DNA of 6,405 bases from Beijerinckiaceae bacterium. Its GTDB lineage: Bacteria > Pseudomonadota > Alphaproteobacteria > Rhizobiales > Beijerinckiaceae. A program made the position numbers and the translations under genes. This document shows, in pieces, positions 1 through 5,763 of this stretch (positions are counted from its first letter, which is position 1; every line of letters starts with the position of its first letter). A model generated the notes under the pieces. That model saw nothing but the letters and a program-made list of their open reading frames with translations, had not been told where the DNA came from and ran no database searches. Location of the stretch: NCBI GenBank assembly GCA_027346205.1, contig DAIESR010000556.1, positions 1-6,405 on the forward strand, written 5' to 3'.

Positions 1-552
1 ACCCGTCGCACCCAGATAGCCGAGCGTCGAGCCAGCATGCAGATTCCAGCCGTCGACATTCAAGGTGGAAATATCGGTGCCGATCTGAACGCCGCCGAAG
101 GAGAGATGCGTCTTGGTCTGGCAGGTGATGTTGCCTGAAACCGGTGCACCGAGGAAATTGTAATTCGATATGGCCGTGCTTTTCGAATCTTGCTCGCCGC
201 CGATGCCGCGCGCCCAGACGCCGCCGCCGGTTTGATAAGGCTTTGGATTGCCAGGCGCGCTGACGAAGGCGGTCGACTGCGTCAGAAAGACCGTGTTTGC
301 CGCATTGATCGCCGAAAGGAGCGCATTGACCGAGCCGCCCGATGCAAAGGGTGCGAGATTGAAGCCGCCGATGATTGCCGCGGCTCCCGTCGCGGTGCAT
401 TGTGCTTGCGCGCCTGTCGCGGCGAAAAGCGTCATCGCCAGAGCCGCGCTGGTAGCGAGCCCGAACTTGGCGATGCGGCGCGCCGACCGGCGGCCATCCG
501 TGGCCTCCCGGCCGGAACCGGCTGCTGTCGCGTCGCAGACCGAATTTTGCAT
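1..552 (-). CDS. Autotransporter-like exported protein, N-terminal part (cut by left edge)
   Basis: The frame is open from an ATG whose first base is at 552 to the window edge, giving 184 codons without a stop. An AAGGGGG Shine-Dalgarno-like run lies about 6 nt before the ATG. The N terminus looks like a Sec signal peptide with a long n-region: RR at 25-26, a hydrophobic stretch at about 30-47 (GLATSAALAMTLFA) and a likely cleavage after A50 (AQA|QC). The mature part is Ala/Gly/Ser/Asn-rich and carries GGGVWARGIGGEQDSKST at 109-126, the kind of segment I associate with the region just before the beta-barrel in rhizobial autotransporter outer-membrane proteins. It is followed by beta-strand-like sequence (LSFGGVQIGTDI). 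Two cysteines (C52, C144) could form a disulfide in the periplasm or on the surface. The barrel itself would lie beyond the window, so export is well supported and the autotransporter assignment is an inference. Its cargo or function is unknown. Confidence 0.75.
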   Translation of the reverse strand, partial: MQNSVCDATAAGSGREATDGRRSARRIAKFGLATSAALAMTLFAATGAQAQCTATGAAAIIGGFNLAPFASGGSVNALLSAINAANTVFLTQSTAFVSAPGNPKPYQTGGGVWARGIGGEQDSKSTAISNYNFLGAPVSGNITCQTKTHLSFGGVQIGTDISTLNVDGWNLHAGSTLGYLGATG

Positions 553-585
553 TTCTGCCCCCTTGAAGATGCGGCATCTGAATTG

Positions 586-613
586 ATTATGGCAAACTGC
601 TCGGAAGTCTAAG
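586..613 (-). promoter_or_regulatory. Possible promoter of the autotransporter-like gene
   Basis: On the minus strand CTTAGA (608-613) and CATAAT (586-591) are 16 bp apart. The -10 matches TATAAT at 5 of 6 positions, while the -35 matches TTGACA at only 3 of 6. Transcription would start near 579, giving a leader of about 27 nt before the ATG at 552. The region 553-778 is AT-richer than its surroundings and shows no gene. Confidence 0.3.
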
Positions 614-778
614 GGCTGGCGCGGCAACAGAAAATCGATCTTTGTGATTTCGTGCCGTTCCTGGGGCTTATTTGTGGCCTTGTGTTAATTTGACAACAGC
701 TGTTTCACATCGAACCGATGCATAAATCTTCTGTTTAAATCCATGAAATCCCTGAAAGTTCTTTGATCTTCGCAGTGT

Positions 779-808
779 ACCGTCAAACGCCCGCGGGCGT
801 TTGACGGT
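779..808. terminator. 30-bp perfect palindrome at the 3' end of the GNAT gene
   Basis: The half-site ACCGTCAAACGCCCG (779-793) is followed directly by its exact reverse complement (794-808), with CCGCGG at the centre. As RNA it would fold into a stem of about 13 bp closed by a 4-nt loop. It begins with the last base of the GNAT stop codon on the minus strand, a position typical of a terminator or 3'-end-stabilising hairpin. Neither strand has a U-run after it, so it is not a classical intrinsic terminator. The perfect two-fold symmetry would also suit a protein-binding site or cruciform. Confidence 0.5.
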
Positions 809-1308
809 TAGTGGGCGCGCTTAACGCGGCCCGATACGCCCTCGAAGGCGGCTTCCTCGAGTTCGCAATAGAGCAGCCGCTCTGGGTCGACCGGCCCGAT
901 GAAGACCAATCGGCCTTGCGGCACTGGCTTGAAACCCATCCGGCCATAATAGGCCATGTCGCCGACGAGCAGCACGAGTCTGTGGCCGGCCGCTCGTGCT
1001 GCCTCGAGCGATTTCATCACCAGAGCCTCGCCGATGCCGCCGGAACGGAAAGCGGGCTCGACGCTGAGTGGACCGAGGAGAAGCGCCGGATGATCGCCAC
1101 AGAGAATTGGAGTCATCCGATTGGCGCCGACAAGCAGCGTGCCGACGCGGGCGACATAAGAGAGATGGTAATCCGGTGCCACGCCTTCGCGCAGGCGATA
1201 GGCGGAACGCGCGAAGCGTCCCGGACCGAAGGCGCGCTCGTCGAGCTTTTCGATCGCGATATGGTCAGCCGGCACCTGCGGCGCGAGAACGAGCGAGAGA
1301 TCAGCCAT
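808..1308 (-). CDS. GNAT family N-acetyltransferase (YhbS-like)
   Basis: This 166-residue protein has the size and layout of a single-domain GNAT enzyme of the YhbS type, which transfers an acetyl group from acetyl-CoA to an amine; the substrate cannot be read from the sequence. The acetyl-CoA binding motif A is clear: LGPLSVEPAFRSGGIGEAL at 78-96, with the pyrophosphate loop R88-SGGIG-93. It is followed by helix EALVMKSLEAARAAG, strand HRLVLLVGD (109-117) and the family-typical YYGRMGFKPV (120-129). The N-terminal part (EKLDERAFGPGRFARSAYRLRE) fits the acceptor-side helices. The start is the ATG at 1308 with AGAGG three bases before it, rather close. The gene lies between a degraded NUDIX frame upstream and a palindrome at its stop, and is divergent from mbfA. 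The protein is soluble and cytoplasmic, with no signal peptide or membrane segment. Confidence 0.88.
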   Translation of the reverse strand: MADLSLVLAPQVPADHIAIEKLDERAFGPGRFARSAYRLREGVAPDYHLSYVARVGTLLVGANRMTPILCGDHPALLLGPLSVEPAFRSGGIGEALVMKSLEAARAAGHRLVLLVGDMAYYGRMGFKPVPQGRLVFIGPVDPERLLYCELEEAAFEGVSGRVKRAH

Positions 1309-1366
1309 GATCCTCTGCGCTTATCACCGTCACGCAAAACATGTCCAGACGAAGACGCGCAGGAGC

Positions 1367-1570
1367 TCACCAAAGCTCCGCGACCGGCGCGGCGCGCAAG
1401 ATTTCGTCGATTCGCGCTCGGGTCGCCCTTGTCGCCGCCGCTGGCAAGGCGTCGATCGAAAAGAACCGGGCTTCGGCGATTTCGAGATCCGGCACATGCA
1501 CCGGCCGGCATCGAAAGCCGTCTCCCCCATTGTCGCAGCCGCCGCTTTGGGCGTTCGGCCGCGTCTCATG
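1367..1570 (-). pseudogene. C-terminal remnant of a NUDIX hydrolase
   Basis: On the minus strand an open frame ending in TGA at 1367-1369 reads PDLEIAEARFFSIDALP, then AAATRATRARIDEIL, then RAAPVAELW and stop. This is the C-terminal signature I recognise from rhizobial NUDIX hydrolases, where the acidic-aromatic 'EIAEA.FF.LDALP' strand follows the catalytic domain and the protein ends a few dozen residues later. Recognisable similarity stops around 1513. Further upstream the frame continues without resemblance (HETRPNAQSGGCDNGG) to an in-frame TAA at 1571-1573, with no plausible start, and the NUDIX box is absent. The fragment is therefore a non-functional remnant. Its stop lies 58 bp before the GNAT start in the same orientation, so the two may once have formed an operon. 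The family call is from memory of the motif, not from a search. Confidence 0.68.
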
Positions 1571-1573
1571 TTA

Positions 1574-1590
1574 ATTGGAAGAATTCAAAA
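1574..1590 (+). promoter_or_regulatory. Irr-box-like (ICE) operator in front of mbfA
   Basis: The sequence ATTGGAAGAATTCAAAA matches the iron control element bound by the haem-dependent regulator Irr in rhizobia (TTTAGAA-NNN-TTCTAAA) at 11 of 14 defined positions, including both GAA/TTC cores at the correct 3-bp spacing. It lies about 61 bp before the preferred mbfA start, in the AT-rich part of an otherwise GC-rich spacer. mbfA is a known Irr target in Bradyrhizobium and Agrobacterium, which makes the site credible. I see no convincing -35/-10 pair next to it. Confidence 0.6.
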
Positions 1591-1651
1591 ATACTGGAAC
1601 GCCACGTCGGCTTTAGCTACAGGATGTCGGCATTCAGCAATGGAGATTGCC

Positions 1652-2623
1652 TTGAAGAGCTTTTCGCAGCTTGACGAAAGGGAAATCCTCGCGGTCGCGA
1701 TCGATTCCGAAGATGACGATCATCGCGTTTATATGTCCTTCGCCGAAGATCTGCGGGATCGCTATCCAGCCACGGCGGAGCTGTTCGAAAGCATGGCGAA
1801 AGTCGAGGCGACACATCATGATGCGCTGTTGCGCGCCTACACGAAGAAGTTTGGCCCCAATGTCTTGCCGATCCGGCGCTCGGACGTCCGGGGCTTCGTC
1901 AAGCGGCGGCCGGTCTGGCTTATCCGCAATCTGCCGATCGATGTGATCCGCAGCGAAGTGGGGGTGCGAGAAGCGGAGGCCTATGGCTTCTATCACAAGG
2001 CCGCCGAGCAGGCGAAGGACCCCGATATCCGCAAGCTCTTGAACGATCTCGCCGCCGTCGAACAGGGCCATGAGGCGCTTGCGACGGAGATCGAGGCGCG
2101 CGTGGTGCCCAAGACGGAGCGGGAGAGGGAAGGCGAGGTCAACCGGCGGATCTTTGTCCTGCAATATGTGCAGCCGGGTCTCGCTGGGTTGATGGACGGA
2201 TCAGTGTCGACGCTGGCGCCGCTCTTCGCGGCGGCGTTCGCCACCCATAATAATTGGTCGACCTTTCTCGTCGGCCTTGCTGCCTCGATCGGCGCCGGCA
2301 TCAGCATGGGCTTTGCCGAAGCTCTGTCCGATGATGGCTCGTTGACCGGTCGCGGCTCGCCTCTGCTGCGCGGCATCATCTGCGGCCTGATGACGGCGCT
2401 GGGCGGCTTGGGCCATACTTTGCCCTACCTCGTGCCGAACGCTTTGCCGCACGCCTTTCTCATGGCAACCGGCATCGCCGGCGGCGTCGTCTTCATTGAG
2501 CTTTGGACCATTGCCTGGGTACGGTCGCACTATATGGATACGCCATTCTTGCAGGCGGTCTTCCAGATCGTGCTCGGTGGTGTCATCGTGCTCGGCGCCG
2601 GTATTTTAATCGGGGCAGCTTGA
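1652..2623 (+). CDS. mbfA: Membrane-bound ferritin MbfA (ferritin-like domain fused to VIT1)
   Basis: The protein of 323 residues joins a rubrerythrin/ferritin-like domain (about 1-150) to a VIT1/CCC1-type membrane domain (about 168-323), the Er-VIT1 architecture of rhizobial MbfA. That protein exports iron across the inner membrane and protects against iron and peroxide stress. Likely di-iron ligands are E20, E52 with H55 (EATH), E107 or E109 (REAEAYGFY), and E137 with H140 (EQGH). About five membrane segments follow, near 175-198, 204-224, 238-262, 268-291 and 299-321, the first containing the family-typical GLMDGSVSTLAP. The frame is open upstream to 1307, but that stretch is unrelated. 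I prefer TTG at 1652: it has GGAG (1642-1645) 6 nt before it and yields the usual MbfA N terminus MKSFSQLDEREIL. ATG at 1640 is in frame but its own ribosome binding site is poor. An Irr-like box lies upstream. Confidence 0.92.
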   Translation: MKSFSQLDEREILAVAIDSEDDDHRVYMSFAEDLRDRYPATAELFESMAKVEATHHDALLRAYTKKFGPNVLPIRRSDVRGFVKRRPVWLIRNLPIDVIRSEVGVREAEAYGFYHKAAEQAKDPDIRKLLNDLAAVEQGHEALATEIEARVVPKTEREREGEVNRRIFVLQYVQPGLAGLMDGSVSTLAPLFAAAFATHNNWSTFLVGLAASIGAGISMGFAEALSDDGSLTGRGSPLLRGIICGLMTALGGLGHTLPYLVPNALPHAFLMATGIAGGVVFIELWTIAWVRSHYMDTPFLQAVFQIVLGGVIVLGAGILIGAA

Positions 2624-2640
2624 CCCCACTATAGGCAGGC

Positions 2641-3528
2641 ATGAGCCTCATCCTCGCCCATTTGTCGGATGCGCATATCGGTCCGCTGCCGCACCCGCAC
2701 CCGCATGAGCTGGTCGGCAAGCGGCTCACCGGCTATCTCAACTGGACCCGTGCGCGTGCCCATATCCATGACATGGAGCTGCTCGTCGCGCTCGTCGCCG
2801 ATCTGAAGGCGCAGCATCCGGATCATGTCGCCATGACCGGCGATATCCTGAACATCGGCCTCAAGGCGGAATATCCCTTGGCCCGCGCCTGGCTCGAAAC
2901 GCTCGGCGCGCCGCAGGACGTGAGCTTCGTTCCGGGCAATCATGATGCCTATGTGAAGGGGACAATGCCCGATCTCGCGGCGACTTTCGCACCCTGGACG
3001 AAAGGCGACGCGGGCGAGGCCGGCTATCCCTATCTGCGGCTGCGTGGCAATGTGGCGCTCATCGGCCTTTCTTCCGGCGTGCCGACGCCGCCCTTCATCG
3101 CCTCGGGCCGGCTCGGACGGCAGCAATGCGCGGCCGCTGCGAAACTGCTTGCCGAGGCGGGCCGCGCCGGTCATGTGCGCGTCGTCATGATCCACCATCC
3201 GCCACACAGAGGTGGCGCAGCGCTCGGCCGCGCGCTGACCGATGCGAGCGATTTCGAGGCCGTGATCCGCAGCATCGGCGCGGAGCTGATCATCCACGGC
3301 CATAATCACCGCCACTCGGTCGCGCATATGGACGGACCCGAGCGGCCGGTGCCGGTCGTCGGTGTCGCCTCGGCTTCGGCAACCCGCGGCACGCCCGAGC
3401 ATCGCGCCGGCTATCATATTTTCGAAATCGACGGGACGACGAAAGAGCCTCGCATTCGCGCTCATGTGCATGGTAGCGCGCCGGGAGGGCGGTTGAAGAT
3501 CGCGGATCTGGGACCGATCAGTTTATAA
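2641..3528 (+). CDS. Calcineurin-like metallophosphoesterase
   Basis: This 295-residue cytoplasmic enzyme carries the full set of metal-binding motifs of the calcineurin-like phosphoesterase superfamily in order: D10-x-H12 (LSDAHIG), G67-D68 (MTGDI), G99-NHD-102 (FVPGNHDAY), H185 (IHHPP) and G220-HNH-223 (IIHGHNHRH). A two-metal centre hydrolysing a phosphomono- or phosphodiester is expected. The motif set and length recall the CpdA/Icc group that cleaves cyclic nucleotides, but the true substrate cannot be told. A His/Pro-rich patch (PLPHPHPHEL, 16-24) follows the first motif. The ATG comes 17 bp after the mbfA stop, with AGGCAGG just before it, so the two genes are very probably co-transcribed and share the iron-responsive control suggested upstream. 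A large palindromic element follows the stop. No signal peptide or membrane helix is visible. Confidence 0.92.
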   Translation: MSLILAHLSDAHIGPLPHPHPHELVGKRLTGYLNWTRARAHIHDMELLVALVADLKAQHPDHVAMTGDILNIGLKAEYPLARAWLETLGAPQDVSFVPGNHDAYVKGTMPDLAATFAPWTKGDAGEAGYPYLRLRGNVALIGLSSGVPTPPFIASGRLGRQQCAAAAKLLAEAGRAGHVRVVMIHHPPHRGGAALGRALTDASDFEAVIRSIGAELIIHGHNHRHSVAHMDGPERPVPVVGVASASATRGTPEHRAGYHIFEIDGTTKEPRIRAHVHGSAPGGRLKIADLGPISL

Positions 3529-3540
3529 GATTTGCTGGCC

Positions 3541-3634
3541 GTCATGGCCGTGCTTGTCACGGCCATCCACGCAAGGTTTTTTCAAGAAAAACGTGGATGG
3601 CCGGGACTCGGCCTGCGGCCGGCCCGGCCATGAC
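3541..3634. repeat. Large palindromic intergenic element between convergent genes
   Basis: Two nested inverted repeats are visible. The outer arms are GTCATGGCCG (3541-3550) and CGGCCATGAC (3625-3634). The inner arms are CGGCCATCCACG (3560-3571) and CGTGGATGGCCG (3592-3603), a perfect 12-bp stem. The apex contains TTTTT (3578-3582) and AAAAA (3587-3591), which can pair around CAAG. The wording 'GTCATGGCCG...CGGCCATCCACG' is familiar to me as a dispersed palindromic repeat in Bradyrhizobium-like genomes. It fills the gap between a plus-strand and a minus-strand gene, so it probably also ends transcription from both sides. Confidence 0.75.
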
Positions 3635-3666
3635 GCATGGTTGGGCCATGGCGCTACTCTTATCGC

Positions 3667-4116
3667 TCAGCCGCTGAGCTTGGCCTTCACCGCCGCGCTC
3701 GCCGCGCCGAAATCCATGCGGCCGGCATATTTGCCCTTGAGCAGGCCGATCACCTTCCCCATCTCCTTGATCGAGGACGCGCCCGCCTCAGCGATGGCCG
3801 CTGTGATCGCCTCCTCCATCTCCGCCGGGCTCAAAGGCTGCGGCAGAAAGCTCTGGATGATCGCGATTTCCTCGCGTTCCTGGGTCGACAGATCGGTGCG
3901 CCCGGCCTTTTCATAGATTTCGGCCGACTCCTGCCGGCTTTTCACCAGTTTCTGGAGCAGGGCGAGAATGTCGTCGTCGGACACGGTCTTGCCGTGACCC
4001 CGCGCCTCGATATCCTTGTCTTTGAGGCCGGCATTGATCATGCGGATGGTTTCGACGCGGCGCTTTTCGCCGGCCTTCATCGCCGCCTTGAGTTCTGTGT
4101 TGAATCGGTCGCGCAT
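3667..4116 (-). CDS. yqeY: GatB/YqeY domain-containing protein
   Basis: This 149-residue protein matches the usual length of stand-alone YqeY proteins, small helical proteins related to the C-terminal tail domain of GatB, the tRNA-dependent amidotransferase subunit. Family hallmarks are present in order: LKAAMKAGEKRRVETIRMI (9-27), SRQESAEIYEKAGRTDL (60-76), IIQSFLPQPLS (86-96) and EMGKVIGLLKGKYAGRMDFG (118-137). A role in binding tRNA or assisting amidotransferase-type reactions is inferred from the GatB relationship; the precise function is not established. The frame is open 27 codons further upstream, but the ATG at 4116 has a strong AGGAG 5-6 nt before it and gives the canonical N terminus MRDRFNTELK. 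It is divergent from carA. A weak promoter may lie within 4117-4235, but no clear -35/-10 pair was found. Confidence 0.94.
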   Translation of the reverse strand: MRDRFNTELKAAMKAGEKRRVETIRMINAGLKDKDIEARGHGKTVSDDDILALLQKLVKSRQESAEIYEKAGRTDLSTQEREEIAIIQSFLPQPLSPAEMEEAITAAIAEAGASSIKEMGKVIGLLKGKYAGRMDFGAASAAVKAKLSG

Positions 4117-4238
4117 GGCGTCTCCTGGGATCGGCTGGAGTCGGGCGAGCCTAACGCGGGATTGACCCGGGTCCTGCTTCTCCCTAGAGCATGTCACATA
4201 AGGATTGATTGAGGTAAGGTGTAACCGTCGGGTCCACT

Positions 4239-4258
4239 TTCTCCCGCAAGCGGGAGAA
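4239..4258. repeat. CTCCC-GGGAG hairpin repeat, copy 1
   Basis: TTCTCCCGC (4239-4247) and GCGGGAGAA (4250-4258) form a 9-bp perfect stem around AA. The same core recurs at 5908-5924 and 6011-6030. It resembles the boundary hairpins of small palindromic intergenic elements common in rhizobial genomes. It sits about 120 bp upstream of yqeY, and no other arm of a complete element is visible here. Confidence 0.6.
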
Positions 4259-4316
4259 GGAAGGCGCCATCAAGACGGCACGTCCTCAATTCGCACCGTC
4301 GCGAGACGATCATCTC

Positions 4317-4330
4317 CGAAACGCGTTTCG
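4317..4330. repeat. 14-bp perfect palindrome
   Basis: CGAAACGCGTTTCG is perfectly self-complementary. It lies 11 bp before the 4342-4391 hairpin and shares the CGAAAC word with that hairpin's arm, so both may belong to one repeat unit. No protein-binding role can be assigned. Confidence 0.45.
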
Positions 4331-4341
4331 AGTCTGTCGCC

Positions 4342-4391
4342 AGAGCGGTTTCGGGTGGCGTGCCCACACGCGACCTTATCGAAACCGCTCT
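4342..4391. repeat. Long hairpin element upstream of carA
   Basis: The arms AGAGCGGTTTCG (4342-4353) and CGAAACCGCTCT (4380-4391) are exact reverse complements over 12 bp. Inside them GGTGGCGTG (4354-4362) pairs with CACGCGACC (4367-4375) with one mismatch around a CCCA loop, so the 50-bp unit folds almost entirely into one stem, with a TTAT bulge at 4376-4379. No T-tail follows on either strand, so a terminator role is not favoured. It may be a dispersed repeat. Confidence 0.65.
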
Positions 4392-4397
4392 CATTCT

Positions 4398-4427
4398 GAG
4401 ACATCGGATATATCCGATGTCTAAAAT
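4398..4427 (+). promoter_or_regulatory. Possible carA promoter
   Basis: GAGACA (4398-4403, 4 of 6 to TTGACA) and TAAAAT (4422-4427, 5 of 6 to TATAAT) are separated by 18 bp. Transcription would begin near 4434 and leave a leader of about 54 nt. It is the best candidate in the spacer, with only moderate support. Confidence 0.4.
4399..4422. promoter_or_regulatory. 24-bp perfect palindrome, candidate operator of carA
   Basis: The half-site AGACATCGGATA (4399-4410) is followed without spacer by its exact reverse complement (4411-4422). It ends 65 bp before the carA start and coincides with the spacer of the best promoter-like pair in this gap (4398-4427), the place where a repressor would block RNA polymerase. 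Two-fold symmetry at this scale fits a dimeric regulator, but the site could equally be part of the repeat cluster that occupies 4239-4422. No regulator is identified. Confidence 0.45.
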
Positions 4428-4487
4428 AAAGAAGCCACAGCACAAAGTGCCGCGAGCAATCATGAAGGGTTAGGGTGTAGTGCGGGC

Positions 4488-5687
4488 ATGACGCAGGATC
4501 AAGACCAACAAGAAAGTCTCGGCTGGACCATTCCTGTCACGACGGCGCTGCTCGTTCTCGCAGATGGCACGGTGATTGAAGGCTTTGGCCTCGGCGCCAT
4601 AGGCGAGGCCGTCGGCGAAGTCTGCTTCAACACGGCCATGACCGGCTATGAGGAAATCCTCACCGATCCGTCCTATGCCGGCCAGATCGTCACCTTCACC
4701 TTTCCCCATATTGGCAATGTCGGCACCAATGAGGAAGACATGGAGACGGTCAATCTCTCGTCCTCCTCCGGCGTGCGCGGTGTCGTTGTGCATGCGCCGA
4801 TCACCGATCCTTCGAACTTTCGCGCGACACGCCATCTCGACCAATGGCTGAAGAGCCGCGGCATCATCGGACTTTGCGGCATCGATACGCGGGCGCTCAC
4901 CATCCGCATTCGTGAAAAGGGCATGCCCAATGCCGTGATCGCCCATTCGCCCGATGGCACATTCGATCTGCCGGCGCTGAAAGCCAAGGCCGCGCAATGG
5001 CCTGGGCTAGAGGGCATGGATCTCGTGCCCATGGTGACGACGGCGCAACGCTTCACCTGGGACGAGACAGTCTGGACGCTCGAGCATGGCCATGGGCGGC
5101 AGACGGACCCGAAATATCATGTCGTCGCCATCGATTATGGGGTGAAGCGCAACATTTTGCGGCTCTTGGCCGATGCCGGCTGCGCCGTCACCGTCGTGCC
5201 GGCAACGACCTCGGCCGCGGAGATTCTGGCGCTCGCGCCCGATGGGGTCTTCTTGTCGAATGGCCCGGGCGATCCGGCCGCGACGGGTGAATATGCCGTG
5301 CCTGTGATCAAGGATCTGATCGACCGCAAGATCCCGACTTTCGGGATTTGCCTCGGCCATCAGATGCTCGCCATCGCGATCGGCGCGAAGACGATGAAGA
5401 TGCGCCAGGGCCATCATGGCGCCAATCATCCGGTGAAGGATTTCACGACCGACAAGGTCGAGATCGTCTCGATGAACCATGGCTTCGCGGTCGATCGCGA
5501 CACGCTGCCTGATTTCGCCACGGAGACGCATCGCTCGCTCTTCGATGGATCGAATTGCGGCATCGCGCTCACGGACCGGCCGGTCTTTTCCGTGCAGCAT
5601 CACCCAGAAGCTTCGCCCGGACCGCGCGACAGCCATTATCTGTTTCGCAGGTTCGTGGAGATGATGGAGCGGGAGAAGTCAAGCTAA
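4488..5687 (+). CDS. carA: Carbamoyl-phosphate synthase small (glutaminase) subunit
   Basis: CarA hydrolyses glutamine and passes ammonia to the large subunit CarB, which makes carbamoyl phosphate for pyrimidine and arginine synthesis in the cytoplasm. The 399-residue length is normal. The N-terminal CPSase domain (about 17-165) shows TALLVLADGTVIEG and the signature FNTAMTGYEEILTDPSYAGQ spanning 47-66. The class I glutamine amidotransferase domain (about 211-395) shows NGPGDP (258-263), the nucleophile C288 in FGICLGHQ, and H372 and E374 in VQHHPEA, completing the Cys-His-Glu triad. The start is ATG 4488; its only Shine-Dalgarno-like word, AGGG at 4472-4475, is 12 nt away, so initiation may be weak or leader-dependent. 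carB is not in the window. The gene is divergent from yqeY and preceded by a palindrome-rich spacer. Confidence 0.97.
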   Translation: MTQDQDQQESLGWTIPVTTALLVLADGTVIEGFGLGAIGEAVGEVCFNTAMTGYEEILTDPSYAGQIVTFTFPHIGNVGTNEEDMETVNLSSSSGVRGVVVHAPITDPSNFRATRHLDQWLKSRGIIGLCGIDTRALTIRIREKGMPNAVIAHSPDGTFDLPALKAKAAQWPGLEGMDLVPMVTTAQRFTWDETVWTLEHGHGRQTDPKYHVVAIDYGVKRNILRLLADAGCAVTVVPATTSAAEILALAPDGVFLSNGPGDPAATGEYAVPVIKDLIDRKIPTFGICLGHQMLAIAIGAKTMKMRQGHHGANHPVKDFTTDKVEIVSMNHGFAVDRDTLPDFATETHRSLFDGSNCGIALTDRPVFSVQHHPEASPGPRDSHYLFRRFVEMMEREKSS

Positions 5688-5728
5688 GCCGCCGATCCTG
5701 CTGCCCCCGCGTTGATTTTCCGCTTTCC

Positions 5729-5757
5729 TTGACGCAACCGTGCCTTGCGCCTAAAAA
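5729..5757 (+). promoter_or_regulatory. Strong sigma70-type promoter upstream of ffh
   Basis: TTGACG (5729-5734, 5 of 6) and TAAAAA (5752-5757, 4 of 6) stand exactly 17 bp apart, the best promoter match I find in the window. Transcription would begin near 5764, about 345 nt before ffh. It begins 41 bp after the carA stop and faces ffh, so it may drive ffh, a short leader RNA ending near 5873, or both. Confidence 0.55.
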
Positions 5758-5763
5758 GCCCCA

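Noticed and set aside
190..612. Plus-strand open frames in the first 600 bases
   Set aside because: Arg/Ala-rich composition typical of antisense frames in GC-rich DNA. The minus-strand frame has a signal peptide, a ribosome binding site and coherent protein sequence.
695..704. 10-bp palindrome AACAGCTGTT as an operator of the autotransporter-like gene
   Set aside because: Short, not extended by flanking symmetry, and about 80 bp upstream of the candidate -35. It could be chance.
1307..1651. N-terminal extension of MbfA
   Set aside because: The frame is open, but the extension is Arg-rich, antisense to the NUDIX remnant and crosses the Irr-like operator. The canonical MbfA N terminus begins at 1652.
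811..1674. Long plus-strand open frame opposite the GNAT gene
   Set aside because: It is antisense to a clear GNAT protein, continues through the NUDIX remnant into mbfA, and resembles no family.
4117..4197. 27-residue N-terminal extension of YqeY
   Set aside because: The ATG at 4116 has a well-spaced AGGAG and gives the family's usual start and length. The extension adds no conserved sequence.
4462..4473. Three-codon frame ATG-AAG-GGT-TAG in the carA leader
   Set aside because: Too short to judge and without a ribosome binding site.
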